Below are positions 36,142 to 44,541 of a DNA stretch of 64,000 nucleotides, one piece after another. The stretch spans positions 201,952-265,951 of the forward strand of contig NZ_QJSW01000008.1 of assembly GCF_003217495.1 (NCBI RefSeq), written 5' to 3'. The position numbers and the translations under genes were made by a program. This DNA comes from Paenibacillus barcinonensis (lineage in GTDB: Bacteria > Bacillota > Bacilli > Paenibacillales > Paenibacillaceae). Every line of letters begins with the position of its first letter. Position 1 is the stretch's first letter. A model generated the notes under the pieces. That model saw nothing but the letters and a program-made list of their open reading frames with translations, had not been told where the DNA came from and searched no databases.

Positions 36142-36795
36142 CTAAAACTTCACGTTTCTTTTTGCTTCAGTCTTCGATTCAGAGATTACGGCTCGAATCA
36201 TAACATGTAGTGCGTCGAGCATCATAGAAAGAGGCAAAGACGGTACAGACGGCGCCATAGCAGCCATTTCAGTGGAAGCCGGAAAATGTACAAAGCCCGC
36301 CTGCACAGGCAGGTTCTCTATCCGAATGTAGTCCAGCACCCGATACATCGTGTTATTACATATATACGTGCCCGCCGTATTCGAAACAGCAGCGGGGATG
36401 CCCGCAGCCATCATATCGTTGACCATCTCCCGGATCGGCAGGGTGGAAAATAACCCGTCTGGACTTCCCGCCGCAATCGGCTCGTCCACAGGACGCTGAC
36501 CCTGATTATCCGCATAAGCGCCGGACGGTATATCTTTAACATTAATCGCGATGCGCTCCGGTGTTATCGCTGTTCTGCCTTTCGCCAGTCCACATGCAAT
36601 AACAACATCCGGCTGAAAAGCCTCCATCTCCGCAATTAGCAAATCTGCACATTCATCAAAATGCACGGGCAGCAGCACGGTTTTGAATACAGTCCCCTCC
36701 ACTTCTTCATGTTCCAAAGCCTGCATCAACGCTCCTGTTGGATTCACGGCATCCCCGCCAAAAGGCTCAAACCCGGAGATCAAAAATTTCAACAT
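36142..36795 (-). CDS. pcp: Pyroglutamyl-peptidase I
   Basis: 217-aa cytoplasmic cysteine peptidase (C15) removing N-terminal pyroglutamate. MLKFLISGFEPFGGDAVNPT is the family start; the triad is visible as Glu80 (ITPERIAIN), Cys146 (SNTAGTYICN) and His170 (AGFVHFPAS). AGGAGGGGG lies 10 nt before the ATG at 36795; the open frame extends 14 codons further. Monocistronic. Confidence 0.96.
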   Translation of the reverse strand: MLKFLISGFEPFGGDAVNPTGALMQALEHEEVEGTVFKTVLLPVHFDECADLLIAEMEAFQPDVVIACGLAKGRTAITPERIAINVKDIPSGAYADNQGQRPVDEPIAAGSPDGLFSTLPIREMVNDMMAAGIPAAVSNTAGTYICNNTMYRVLDYIRIENLPVQAGFVHFPASTEMAAMAPSVPSLPLSMMLDALHVMIRAVISESKTEAKRNVKF

Positions 36796-37056
36796 TCGCC
36801 CTATTCCCCCTCCTGATGTACAAATAACAATCGACACTCATCATCTATCCTCGCTCATTATTCCTGACTTTCCTCTCCCCATGCTACGAAATCTTAGCGT
36901 TGAACTCCGCCAAGGAGCAACAGGAACGCACAAAAAGCGAATGCATCGCTCTCGTGCACCTGCTCACATCCAACCACGTCCACAAGGCGGCTCATCACAC
37001 ATCAATATGTCTTGTTACACTATGCCTTCTTGCGATACGCTCTCGCGTAATCCTGA

Positions 37057-38058
37057 TCACTCCGATTTGTAACGCAATCCCCACTGGCGACGAACGGTGT
37101 CCATCAGCTTCATAATTTCGAGCGATTCATCCAGCTTCATGGTACTGCTCTCCATGCGTCCCTGCAGAATACATCGTCCAGCCTCCTCTGCTTCAAATGC
37201 ATATCCGATACAAGCTCGGTCATCCACATATTTTCCCGGCTCGTCCTGGCCGTTCACGTGTAAGTATGCTTCCTTACCTGCCAGGAAAAAAGGTAGACGA
37301 ATACGGCCTTCCGTGCCATAAATAACAGCCTCATTGTTCAGATTCAAGCGAATGGCACCATTCAGCGAGGCCGAACGCCCATCAGAATAGGACAACAATA
37401 CAGAGAATTGCTCATCCACCCCGGTCTCCCCGATATGTGCAGTACTCCATACATGCTGCGGCTGTTCGCCAAAAATCATTGATGCAAAGGAGATCGGGTA
37501 CACCCCCGCATCCAGCAGGGCGCCGCCGCCCAGATCCGGGTTAAGCAAACGTCCTTCCGGCTCCCAGCCAATACGAAAGCCAAAATCCGCTTGTACCATC
37601 CGCACTTGTCCGATTCGGCCTTCTGCAATCCATGCACGCGCTTGAGCAATCGTAGGCAGGAAACGGGTCCACATCCCCTCCATAAGAAAAAGCTTTCGTT
37701 CCCGCGCCGTTTCCACCAGCTGCTCCAGCTGACGAGAATTCATCGTAAACGGTTTCTCACAGAGCACCGCTTTTCCTGCCTCCAGACAGGCCATCACATT
37801 TTCCTTATGCACCGGGTGCGGTGTTGCCACATATATGATATCGACCTCAGCATCTCGCAGCAGTTCATCATATGAAGCGTAAGCGTGTTCAAAACCATAT
37901 TCTGCTGCAAACTTCTCCGCGCTACCTGCAGTTCGTGAACCAACTGCTGCTTTTATTGCGTTGCCGGCATGCTCCAGATCTTTGGCAAACTGGGATGCGA
38001 TCCACCCTGTGCCCATAATGCCCCACCGAACCTTTCCCCGTTTCGCTGCATGCATCAT
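37057..38058 (-). CDS. Gfo/Idh/MocA family oxidoreductase
   Basis: 333 aa. N-terminal Rossmann motif WGIMGTGWIASQF, the EKP motif in LCEKPFTMNSRQLE, and a C-terminal substrate domain (PDLGGGALLDAGVYPISFAS). The layout is like dimeric dihydrodiol/glucose-fructose oxidoreductase-type members. GGGGAGG precedes the ATG. It stands alone, away from sugar transport genes, so the substrate is not predictable. Confidence 0.92.
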   Translation of the reverse strand: MMHAAKRGKVRWGIMGTGWIASQFAKDLEHAGNAIKAAVGSRTAGSAEKFAAEYGFEHAYASYDELLRDAEVDIIYVATPHPVHKENVMACLEAGKAVLCEKPFTMNSRQLEQLVETARERKLFLMEGMWTRFLPTIAQARAWIAEGRIGQVRMVQADFGFRIGWEPEGRLLNPDLGGGALLDAGVYPISFASMIFGEQPQHVWSTAHIGETGVDEQFSVLLSYSDGRSASLNGAIRLNLNNEAVIYGTEGRIRLPFFLAGKEAYLHVNGQDEPGKYVDDRACIGYAFEAEEAGRCILQGRMESSTMKLDESLEIMKLMDTVRRQWGLRYKSE

Positions 38059-38263
38059 AAATACGCCCTCCCCAATGCTAATTTGGCTGTTACCAATCTA
38101 TCACTTCAGATCATTCCATCCAGTCCAACATCGTATCTCTCTTATTTTACCAAAAATCGTCAGAAAATGATGCTCTCGCGTATTACATTTCATTTCCGCA
38201 ACAGATTTGCTAAGATGAGTTCAAGCTCGTACTCGTATAGATGATATGAAAGGAAGGTACGCC

Positions 38264-40534
38264 ATGAGCAGCAGAACGAATATCAACCATAACCGCATAC
38301 CTTCACACAACACACTGCCTGAACGCCCTAGCGGCAATAAAAATAAACGCTCCCTCGCTGATGCCGAATGGGCTATAACGCAAACGGGCAGCACCACCAA
38401 CTCTGCAAGCACTGCCTGCATTGCCGACTTCGCAGGCACTTCAGGTACTTCAGGCATTTCGAGCACTTCAGGCACTTCAAGCACTTCAAGCACTTCAAGC
38501 ACTTCAAGCACTTCAGGTACTTCAGGCACTTCAAGCACTTCAGGTACTTCAAGCACTTCAGGTACTTCAAGCACTTCAGGCACTTCAAGCACTTCAAGCA
38601 CTTCAAGCACTTCAGGCACTTCAAGCACTTCAAGCACTTCAGGCACTTCAGGCACTTCAAGCACTTCAGGCACTTCAGGCACTTCAGGCACTTCAGGCAC
38701 TTCAGGCACTTTTGGCGCTATCGACTCTACCAGTTCTTCAAACACTACCAGCTCTGCCGGCTTTGCAATCATTGCCAACTCTACCACCACTACTATGCCT
38801 ATGGCCGTATCTGCATCAACGGAGGCCAACAAGACAAATGTGGTCGCAGATCAGAGCAAGTCTGCTTCTTCAAGTTCGAGCTTACATACCGAGCTTAAAC
38901 CTTTCTTGAATGATGCCTTGCTTGAACTGCGGCAAGCGAAGCATATCAACACACGCCAGCAGTTGCACTGGCATCAAGCCAAGCTCACACACCACACTTT
39001 TATATACATGCACCGCTTCAATGGCATCTTGAATGTCAACGGCGAGACGTCTCGTATTATCCGTAAATCAGCCTGCCTGCTCACACCTGGAACAAGCTTG
39101 GAGCTTGTATCTGATGCGGATCACGAGGCTGAGCTCTACACTATTGAGTATGATCTGTTCCGGGCAATTGAGAAGACAGAAGCCAGACGCATCTATGAAC
39201 GTGAACTGCATTCACCTGTTACCGGATGGATTCAGGGGCCTTTTTACGGCATTCAGCGCATTGCTGCACAGCTGACTGAACTCGCACAATCCGATCATGA
39301 AGCCGCATCCTATGATATCAAGGCACAGCTGCTCCTAACCGACCTGCTCTATCTGCTCTGGCCTGAAGACAATACGTCTGCTGCCGCTGAAGAGAATCGA
39401 AACAGCCCCGAGGCATGGCTAAAAACAACCCTTCAATACATGCAGCAGCATTACATGCATGAGATCAAGCTGGATACACTTGCCGAGCTGGCGGGCATGC
39501 ATCCATCCTACTATTCACAGCTGTTCAAAAGCCGAATGCAGAAAAATCCGATTGAGTACATTACACATCTGCGGATGAACCGGGCCAAGGAGCGGCTGCT
39601 GACCTCCAATCTCCGCATTCGTGATATCGCGCGCGAGGTCGGGTACAGGGACGAGTTTTATTTCAGCAGACGCTTCCGCAACTATGCCGGATATGCGCCA
39701 ACTGCATATGCCAAGCAGGTTCATCGCAACATTGTATCCCTCTCCTATCCGTATACAGACCATTTGATGACCCTGGGTATTACCCCATGTGCAGCTCAGA
39801 TACAAGGCCATCTGCCGCACCTGCCTCACTCGCTCAAGCTGCCTTTTCATGCATATGAGCCTTGGGAGCAGGGGCGTCAGGCTTTCCTCGATGTGCAGCC
39901 CGAGCTGATTCTGACCAAGGATAATGCCGCAGCAAAAGCGATGGAGCATATTGGCGATGTCGCTCCCATCATTACAATTCCGTGGAACGAAACGGACGTC
40001 TTCGGCCATCTGGAACGCATTGCTTCCATTGTGGATCGAACGCGGGCGGCCAAAGACTGGCTGGACGGGCATGAGCGCAAGGCCGAACGCGCACGCAAGA
40101 AAATCAAGGAGCTTGCAGGCAACCTTACAGTTGCTGTAGGTACATTGACCTCCAAAGGGCCACGCATGTACAGTCATCGCAACTTCGGTCATGTGTTTTA
40201 TCGCACGCTGCAGCTCAATGCTCCCCGGCGTATTCAGGCTGAATTGCAAGGAAAAGCCCCTGGAATCGGCTATAACTGGATGCCCTTTGCCCCCGGAGAA
40301 TGGGACGGTCTTGAAGCTGATGTGCTGGTGCTTGCGGTGGACAACCTGCATAATCGAGCAGCATTGCTCAAACAATTAATGAATGATCCGTTATGGAGCA
40401 GCCATCCTGCCGTTCGCAGCGGGCGTGTGCATCTCGTGGACTGGAGCGCATGGGTTGTCTATGCGCCATATTCCATCAACATCCAGCTCGAGGAAGCGCT
40501 CTCGATGTTGACGAGCAGGCCTATACTTTTGTAA
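38264..40534 (+). CDS. AraC-type regulator fused to an Fe-siderophore-binding domain (Btr-like) with a Thr-Ser repeat linker
   Basis: 756 aa. Order: ~57-residue N-terminus, a 93-residue (T-S-G/S)n tract (about residues 58-150), a cupin-like region (~215-330), an AraC double HTH (~385-485: TLAELAGMHPSYYSQLFKSR and IRDIAREVGYRDEFYFSRRF), then a ~260-residue periplasmic-binding domain of the FhuD/FeuA class (SLSYPYTDHLMTLGITPCAA onward). B. subtilis Btr has the same AraC plus binding-protein fusion and activates siderophore uptake genes. Here an uptake operon follows directly. AAAGGAAGG lies before the ATG at 38264. The Thr-Ser tract is encoded by a near-perfect 9-bp repeat, unlike the rest of the gene. 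Confidence 0.9.
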   Translation: MSSRTNINHNRIPSHNTLPERPSGNKNKRSLADAEWAITQTGSTTNSASTACIADFAGTSGTSGISSTSGTSSTSSTSSTSSTSGTSGTSSTSGTSSTSGTSSTSGTSSTSSTSSTSGTSSTSSTSGTSGTSSTSGTSGTSGTSGTSGTFGAIDSTSSSNTTSSAGFAIIANSTTTTMPMAVSASTEANKTNVVADQSKSASSSSSLHTELKPFLNDALLELRQAKHINTRQQLHWHQAKLTHHTFIYMHRFNGILNVNGETSRIIRKSACLLTPGTSLELVSDADHEAELYTIEYDLFRAIEKTEARRIYERELHSPVTGWIQGPFYGIQRIAAQLTELAQSDHEAASYDIKAQLLLTDLLYLLWPEDNTSAAAEENRNSPEAWLKTTLQYMQQHYMHEIKLDTLAELAGMHPSYYSQLFKSRMQKNPIEYITHLRMNRAKERLLTSNLRIRDIAREVGYRDEFYFSRRFRNYAGYAPTAYAKQVHRNIVSLSYPYTDHLMTLGITPCAAQIQGHLPHLPHSLKLPFHAYEPWEQGRQAFLDVQPELILTKDNAAAKAMEHIGDVAPIITIPWNETDVFGHLERIASIVDRTRAAKDWLDGHERKAERARKKIKELAGNLTVAVGTLTSKGPRMYSHRNFGHVFYRTLQLNAPRRIQAELQGKAPGIGYNWMPFAPGEWDGLEADVLVLAVDNLHNRAALLKQLMNDPLWSSHPAVRSGRVHLVDWSAWVVYAPYSINIQLEEALSMLTSRPILL
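38435..38713. repeat. In-gene tandem array, 31 x 9 bp (RGCACTTCA)
   Basis: Thirty-one 9-bp units, alternately AGCACTTCA, GGCACTTCA and GGTACTTCA, coding Ser/Gly-Thr-Ser. The unit lacks stop codons in all frames, which explains several overlapping open frames on both strands; those are artefacts. Units are in-frame, so copy-number changes would alter linker length without breaking the gene. Confidence 0.97.
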
Positions 40535-40610
40535 TCTAAAAAATGTCCATTTCCCAAATCTTAATTTATGCCATGTACGGGCCTGGATTAAGATTTTATA
40601 ATATTCACTA

Positions 40611-40629
40611 ATTGATAATGATAATCAAT
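40611..40629. promoter_or_regulatory. Fur box upstream of the siderophore permease operon
   Basis: ATTGATAATGATAATCAAT matches the Fur 7-1-7 pattern TGATAAT-n-ATTATCA at 14 of 15 positions, about 30 bp before the permease start. It implies iron-repressed transcription of the uptake operon. Confidence 0.85.
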
Positions 40630-40660
40630 AACAGCGAAAGATGTTATTTGTTATAAAGGA

Positions 40661-41707
40661 GTGACCCGTATCCAACATCCGGGACTGCCCCAGCGCCCAA
40701 CTCATGTTAAACGATCCGCAGTAACGGTTGGCCTGATGTTTCTGTCCGCCGCCTTTATCCTGTTGATCAGTATGTTTATTGCCATCTCATTGGGAGCCAA
40801 AGGGTTAAGACTTGAAACGGTGTGGAATGCCGTATTTCATTACAATCCGTCTATGACATCCCATCAGATCATTCATGAGCTGCGACTGCCACGCGTACTG
40901 GCTGCGGCTGTAATCGGAGCAGCCTTTGCTGTAGCGGGAGCGCTAATGCAAGGTATTACTCGCAATCCTCTGGCCGATACTGGCATACTCGGCATTAATG
41001 CCGGAGCAACCTTTGTCGTAGCCCTAAGCTTTGCCTTCTGGCCGGGATTACCATACGGCTGGATTATGCTGCTATCCTTCATCGGGGCAGTGCTGGGCAC
41101 CCTGCTCATCTTCCTGCTCGGGATGGCTGCTCCCGGAGGGCTGAGCTCCATCAGACTGACCGTCGCCGGAGCAGTCATTGCCGCGATGCTCGGTTCATTA
41201 AGCACAGGCGTCGCCATTTATTTTGACCTCAGTCAGGATCTGGCCTTCTGGTACGCAGGAGGTTTTGGAGGTATCGAATGGCGTCATCTACGGCTGATTC
41301 TTCCCGCGCTGCTGCTTACACTGCTGTTGACCATGCCGCTTGCGAGACGTGTCTCGCTGATGTCACTCGGTGAAGAAGTTGCTCTGAATCTGGGGCTTAA
41401 TCTGCGCTGGACCCGCATACTCGCTCTGGGTGCTGTCGTTGTGCTCGCGGGGGTATCTGTCTCGGCAGTAGGCTCCATTGGCTTTGTAGGGCTCGTTATC
41501 CCGCACATGTCCCGCAAACTGGTGGGGGTAGATTATCGGCTGATCATCCCGATGTCCTCCCTTCTCGGTGCGATCCTGCTGGTGCTGGCCGATCTCGGGG
41601 CACGCATTGTGAATCCACCTCAGGAGCTGGCGGTAGGGATCATGGTTGCTTTTGTCGGCGTACCGTTCTTCCTCTATCTGGCCCGTAAAGAAAGGAGGGC
41701 TTTGTAG
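40661..41707 (+). CDS. FecCD-type iron-siderophore ABC permease, subunit 1
   Basis: 348 aa, ~9-10 membrane helices. FecCD markers: ELRLPRVLAAAVIGAAFAV, GALMQGITRNPLADTGILG, then GSIGFVGLVIPHMSRKLVG near the end (coupling region for an ATPase such as FhuC/YusV). No ATPase gene is in the operon, so one encoded elsewhere must serve. The start is ambiguous: GTG 40661 overlaps the AAAGGAG ribosome binding site, whereas the in-frame ATC at 40670 is 8 nt from it (see findings). Its stop overlaps the next start by one base. Confidence 0.94.
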   Translation: MTRIQHPGLPQRPTHVKRSAVTVGLMFLSAAFILLISMFIAISLGAKGLRLETVWNAVFHYNPSMTSHQIIHELRLPRVLAAAVIGAAFAVAGALMQGITRNPLADTGILGINAGATFVVALSFAFWPGLPYGWIMLLSFIGAVLGTLLIFLLGMAAPGGLSSIRLTVAGAVIAAMLGSLSTGVAIYFDLSQDLAFWYAGGFGGIEWRHLRLILPALLLTLLLTMPLARRVSLMSLGEEVALNLGLNLRWTRILALGAVVVLAGVSVSAVGSIGFVGLVIPHMSRKLVGVDYRLIIPMSSLLGAILLVLADLGARIVNPPQELAVGIMVAFVGVPFFLYLARKERRAL

Positions 41708-42774
41708 TGATGAAACGGAGAATTACATCCGCAGCGAGAGCTCTTGGCAGGTTCAATCAGCATCTCAATCCCGTCTCCCGTGGCAAGAGAGCACTGATCG
41801 TCAGCGTTGTACTGCTCTGTCTTGCGATACTGGTCATCATCATCAGCCTGAATACGGGCACTGTGCGAATGTCACCGTTGGCTGTGCTACAGACCTTTCT
41901 CGGTCAGGGTAGTGAACAGGATCAGATGATCCTGTTTGATTACCGCCTGCCGCGAATACTGGTGACCATGCTCGCCGGAGCGGGATTAGGAATCGCAGGT
42001 GCTGCACTGCAAGGAATTACACGGAACGCCCTTGCTGACCCTGGCATTCTGGGTTTACATGCCGGAGCTGCATTTGGGCTTATCGTGTTTGTCAGCCTGT
42101 CATTCAGCATGGATACCTCTGTCGCTCTGTTGATCCCGCTCTTTGCTTTTGCCGGAAGTGTGGCTGCTGCCCTGATCATCATGCTGCTGTCCTACGACAG
42201 ACATAGTGGAGTGTCACCGATTAAGCTTATTCTGGTCGGTATTGCTGTCGCCGCCGGATTCCATGCGCTTACCTTATATCTGTCGCTGCGTCTGGACGAG
42301 GACACGTATTCCTTTGCTGCACGCTGGCTTGCAGGCAGTGTGTGGGGCCGCGACTGGATTCATGTGCAGGCTTTGCTTCCGTGGGTGGTGCTGTGTATCG
42401 CCTATATCTGGAGTCGATCCAAAACGTTGGATGCTTTTCATCTGGGCGATGCCGCAGCAACCAGCATTGGGACACCTGTCCGTTCACGTCGCATTCTGCT
42501 ATTACTCTGTGCTGTAGCCCTATCCGCAGTCAGTGTATCCATGGCCGGAGGCATCGGTTTTATCGGACTTGCCGCCCCGCATCTGGCCCGCAGACTGGTT
42601 GGGCCAATGCATCGGCACTTGATTCCGGCCGCCGGACTGATCGGCATGGTCATTCTGGTGACCGCCGATACGGTCGGCCGAACGATTTTTGCACCAAACG
42701 CCATTCCAGCGGGTGTGGTTGTAGCCGCAATTGGCGCACCCTACTTTTTATACCTGCTGGTACGGACCAAATAA
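41707..42774 (+). CDS. FecCD-type iron-siderophore ABC permease, subunit 2
   Basis: 355 aa, FecCD family, partner of the preceding permease in a heterodimer. Markers: DYRLPRILVTMLAGAGLGIA, LQGITRNALADPGILG and GGIGFIGLAAPHLARRLVG. AAAGGAGG lies 8 nt before GTG 41707; an ATG at the next codon is also possible. Translation is likely coupled to subunit 1. Confidence 0.95.
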   Translation: MMKRRITSAARALGRFNQHLNPVSRGKRALIVSVVLLCLAILVIIISLNTGTVRMSPLAVLQTFLGQGSEQDQMILFDYRLPRILVTMLAGAGLGIAGAALQGITRNALADPGILGLHAGAAFGLIVFVSLSFSMDTSVALLIPLFAFAGSVAAALIIMLLSYDRHSGVSPIKLILVGIAVAAGFHALTLYLSLRLDEDTYSFAARWLAGSVWGRDWIHVQALLPWVVLCIAYIWSRSKTLDAFHLGDAAATSIGTPVRSRRILLLLCAVALSAVSVSMAGGIGFIGLAAPHLARRLVGPMHRHLIPAAGLIGMVILVTADTVGRTIFAPNAIPAGVVVAAIGAPYFLYLLVRTK

Positions 42775-42871
42775 TCAATGAGCCATTCCATACACCTATA
42801 CACCTGAATTGAAAAATTCAATTTCATCGACAAGATGAAAATCCAAGAGAAGCTCAAGGAGAATAACAAAT

Positions 42872-43831
42872 ATGTTGAAAAAAAATCTAATGCTATTGCT
42901 GACCATCAGCCTTGTGCTCGTTCTTGCAGCCTGCGGAACAGCCAAAACATCCACATCGGCCTCAGGCGATTCTAACAAAAATACAAACGTGAGCACCCCG
43001 GCAGACAGTACAAGCCCTACCGCCTCTTCAGGTGAACCTCGGATTGCATCCATGTCCATCCACCTGACCAATGATTTGCTTTCCCTGGGCATCACCCCGG
43101 TTGGCTCCGTCATTGGCGGCGAAGCAAAGGGTTTCCTGTCCCATGTCGCTGACCGCCTGAAGGATACAACACCGCTCGGTCCGGTGAAAGACCCGGACAT
43201 GGAGGCGCTGCTTGCCCTTAAACCTGATGTGATCTATCTGGATGAAGAATTTTCCGGTGACGATGTCGCCAAATTCGAGAAAATTGCACCTGTGCATGTA
43301 TTCAACCTCGACAACGGTACTTGGCGTGATCATTTGAAGGAGATTGGCAAGCTGGTGAACCGCGAGCAGCAGGCCGAGAAGTACATTCAGGCTTATGAAG
43401 CGGAAACGAAGGAAGTGAAATCTCTGATTCATAATCAGATCGGGGATGGGAGCGTGATGGCGATTCGTGTCACTGCCAAGGAGCTGCGTGTATTCAGCAC
43501 ACGCCGTCCTATGGGTCCTATACTGTACGATGATCTCGGTTTGACTCCAGCCAAAGGCATCAAAGAAATGGATGCCTCCAAGCCGTATCAGGTCGTATCA
43601 CGTGAAGTGTTGCCGGACTACGATGCTGATGCCATCTTTGTTGTGGTGAACTCGGACGATGAAGCGCAAACGATGTTCAAGGAGCTGCAGAACAATCCGA
43701 TCTGGCAAGGACTGAAGGCTGTCAAAGCCGGACATGTATATCCAATCGGGGCACAGCCTTGGCTTGATTATTCCTCGATTGGCAACAAGATGGCGATGGA
43801 TGAGGCGAAAGAAATGTTTTCTAAAAAATAA
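42872..43831 (+). CDS. Iron-siderophore substrate-binding lipoprotein
   Basis: 319 aa. Lipoprotein signal with lipobox LAAC at residue ~22, then a Ser/Thr-rich linker and a class III binding fold (ASMSIHLTNDLLSLGITPVG, ALLALKPDVIYLDEEFSG, ending AVKAGHVYPIGAQPWLDYSS). This is the outer-surface receptor for the two permeases. It is similar in fold to the binding domain of the regulator at 38.3-40.5 kb, which suggests both recognise the same siderophore. AAGGAG precedes the ATG. Confidence 0.95.
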   Translation: MLKKNLMLLLTISLVLVLAACGTAKTSTSASGDSNKNTNVSTPADSTSPTASSGEPRIASMSIHLTNDLLSLGITPVGSVIGGEAKGFLSHVADRLKDTTPLGPVKDPDMEALLALKPDVIYLDEEFSGDDVAKFEKIAPVHVFNLDNGTWRDHLKEIGKLVNREQQAEKYIQAYEAETKEVKSLIHNQIGDGSVMAIRVTAKELRVFSTRRPMGPILYDDLGLTPAKGIKEMDASKPYQVVSREVLPDYDADAIFVVVNSDDEAQTMFKELQNNPIWQGLKAVKAGHVYPIGAQPWLDYSSIGNKMAMDEAKEMFSKK

Positions 43832-43857
43832 ACCACGCCTCACGCAACGCTAAAACA

Positions 43858-44012
43858 ATAAAAACCTCGCTTCGGCTACCGGAATCACGTTAACAAGACA
43901 GTGAGCATGATCGTCATGCCCCTGCTCTATAGACATAGGGATGAACACTCAGGAGTGTCGCCTCCCCCTGTGCCTTGCGTATTCCTTGCCAAGCTGAGGT
44001 TTTTTTATTTTT
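43858..44012. ncRNA. Structured intergenic region, possible small RNA or composite terminator
   Basis: Outer arms AAAACCTCGCTTCGGC and GCCAAGCTGAGGTTTT can pair, enclosing ~110 nt with several further hairpins (GCATGA/TCATGC, ACACT/AGTGT, CTAT/ATAG), and end in seven T on the plus strand. It lies between convergent genes. It may be a long bidirectional terminator or a transcribed RNA; no Rfam family is recognised. Confidence 0.4.
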
Positions 44013-44022
44013 ATCATAGCCA

Positions 44023-44445
44023 TCACACGGTACATACAATGATCTCTATATCCATATCTGCAAACGTATTCTGAATAATGCTGCTAACCTTCTCCCATTT
44101 TAACCTGTCCAGCCCACAACCAATTCGGGGCATGGCCAGCCTTGTAATCCCCTGCTCTTCACAGACTTTCCGCATGGACTCCACTGCCTGGGTTAATGAT
44201 ATATATGTTGGTTTATTAGAGAATTTTGCTTTGGTAACCAGATTCAGCGTCCGTCCAGCCGGATAACATCTGCCAATCTTCAGCGGCTCCTGCCCGGCCT
44301 GCTCCTGAAGGGATTGCAGATCAAATCGCTCCCGAAACTGCACGGCGATCCCCTTGCCCATCCGTGCATCAGCCGATATGCAGTGTGCCAGGGCATAGTC
44401 CTCCTTCAGTTCAAACAAATCCTGCTGCCGTTCATCAAACTGCAT
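44023..44445 (-). CDS. Macrodomain protein, TARG1/ALC1-like
   Basis: 140-aa single macrodomain. ADP-ribose-binding segments: YALAHCISADARMGKGIAVQ (loop 1) and LAMPRIGCGLDRLKWEKV (loop 2). The C-G-L-D-R and A-R-M-G-K-G-I-A features are those of the TARG1 (OARD1) group, which removes ADP-ribose from glutamate or from modified guanine bases. Last gene of the minus-strand ADP-ribose cluster; 96 bases separate it from the PARG-like gene. No partner toxin is seen. Confidence 0.9.
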   Translation of the reverse strand: MQFDERQQDLFELKEDYALAHCISADARMGKGIAVQFRERFDLQSLQEQAGQEPLKIGRCYPAGRTLNLVTKAKFSNKPTYISLTQAVESMRKVCEEQGITRLAMPRIGCGLDRLKWEKVSSIIQNTFADMDIEIIVCTV

Positions 44446-44541
44446 GTAATATCAATCCTTTCCTGCGATGTGGATTAAGCTCTACCACTCCGTTCCCTAG
44501 ATTGGAAGGTTATTCTGTCTCGATTAGTGTGTGTAAAATCT

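Noticed and set aside
35612..36210. Open frames across the GTTCCTT array
   Set aside because: Frames exist only through the repeat; no start signal, and composition is that of repeat translation.
38368..38909. Extra open frames on both strands across the 9-bp array (FRHFKH-, LQALQA-, LKCLKC- and LEVPEV-type repeats)
   Set aside because: Shadows of the Thr-Ser repeat in the AraC-type gene, whose frame has the start signal and flanking domains.
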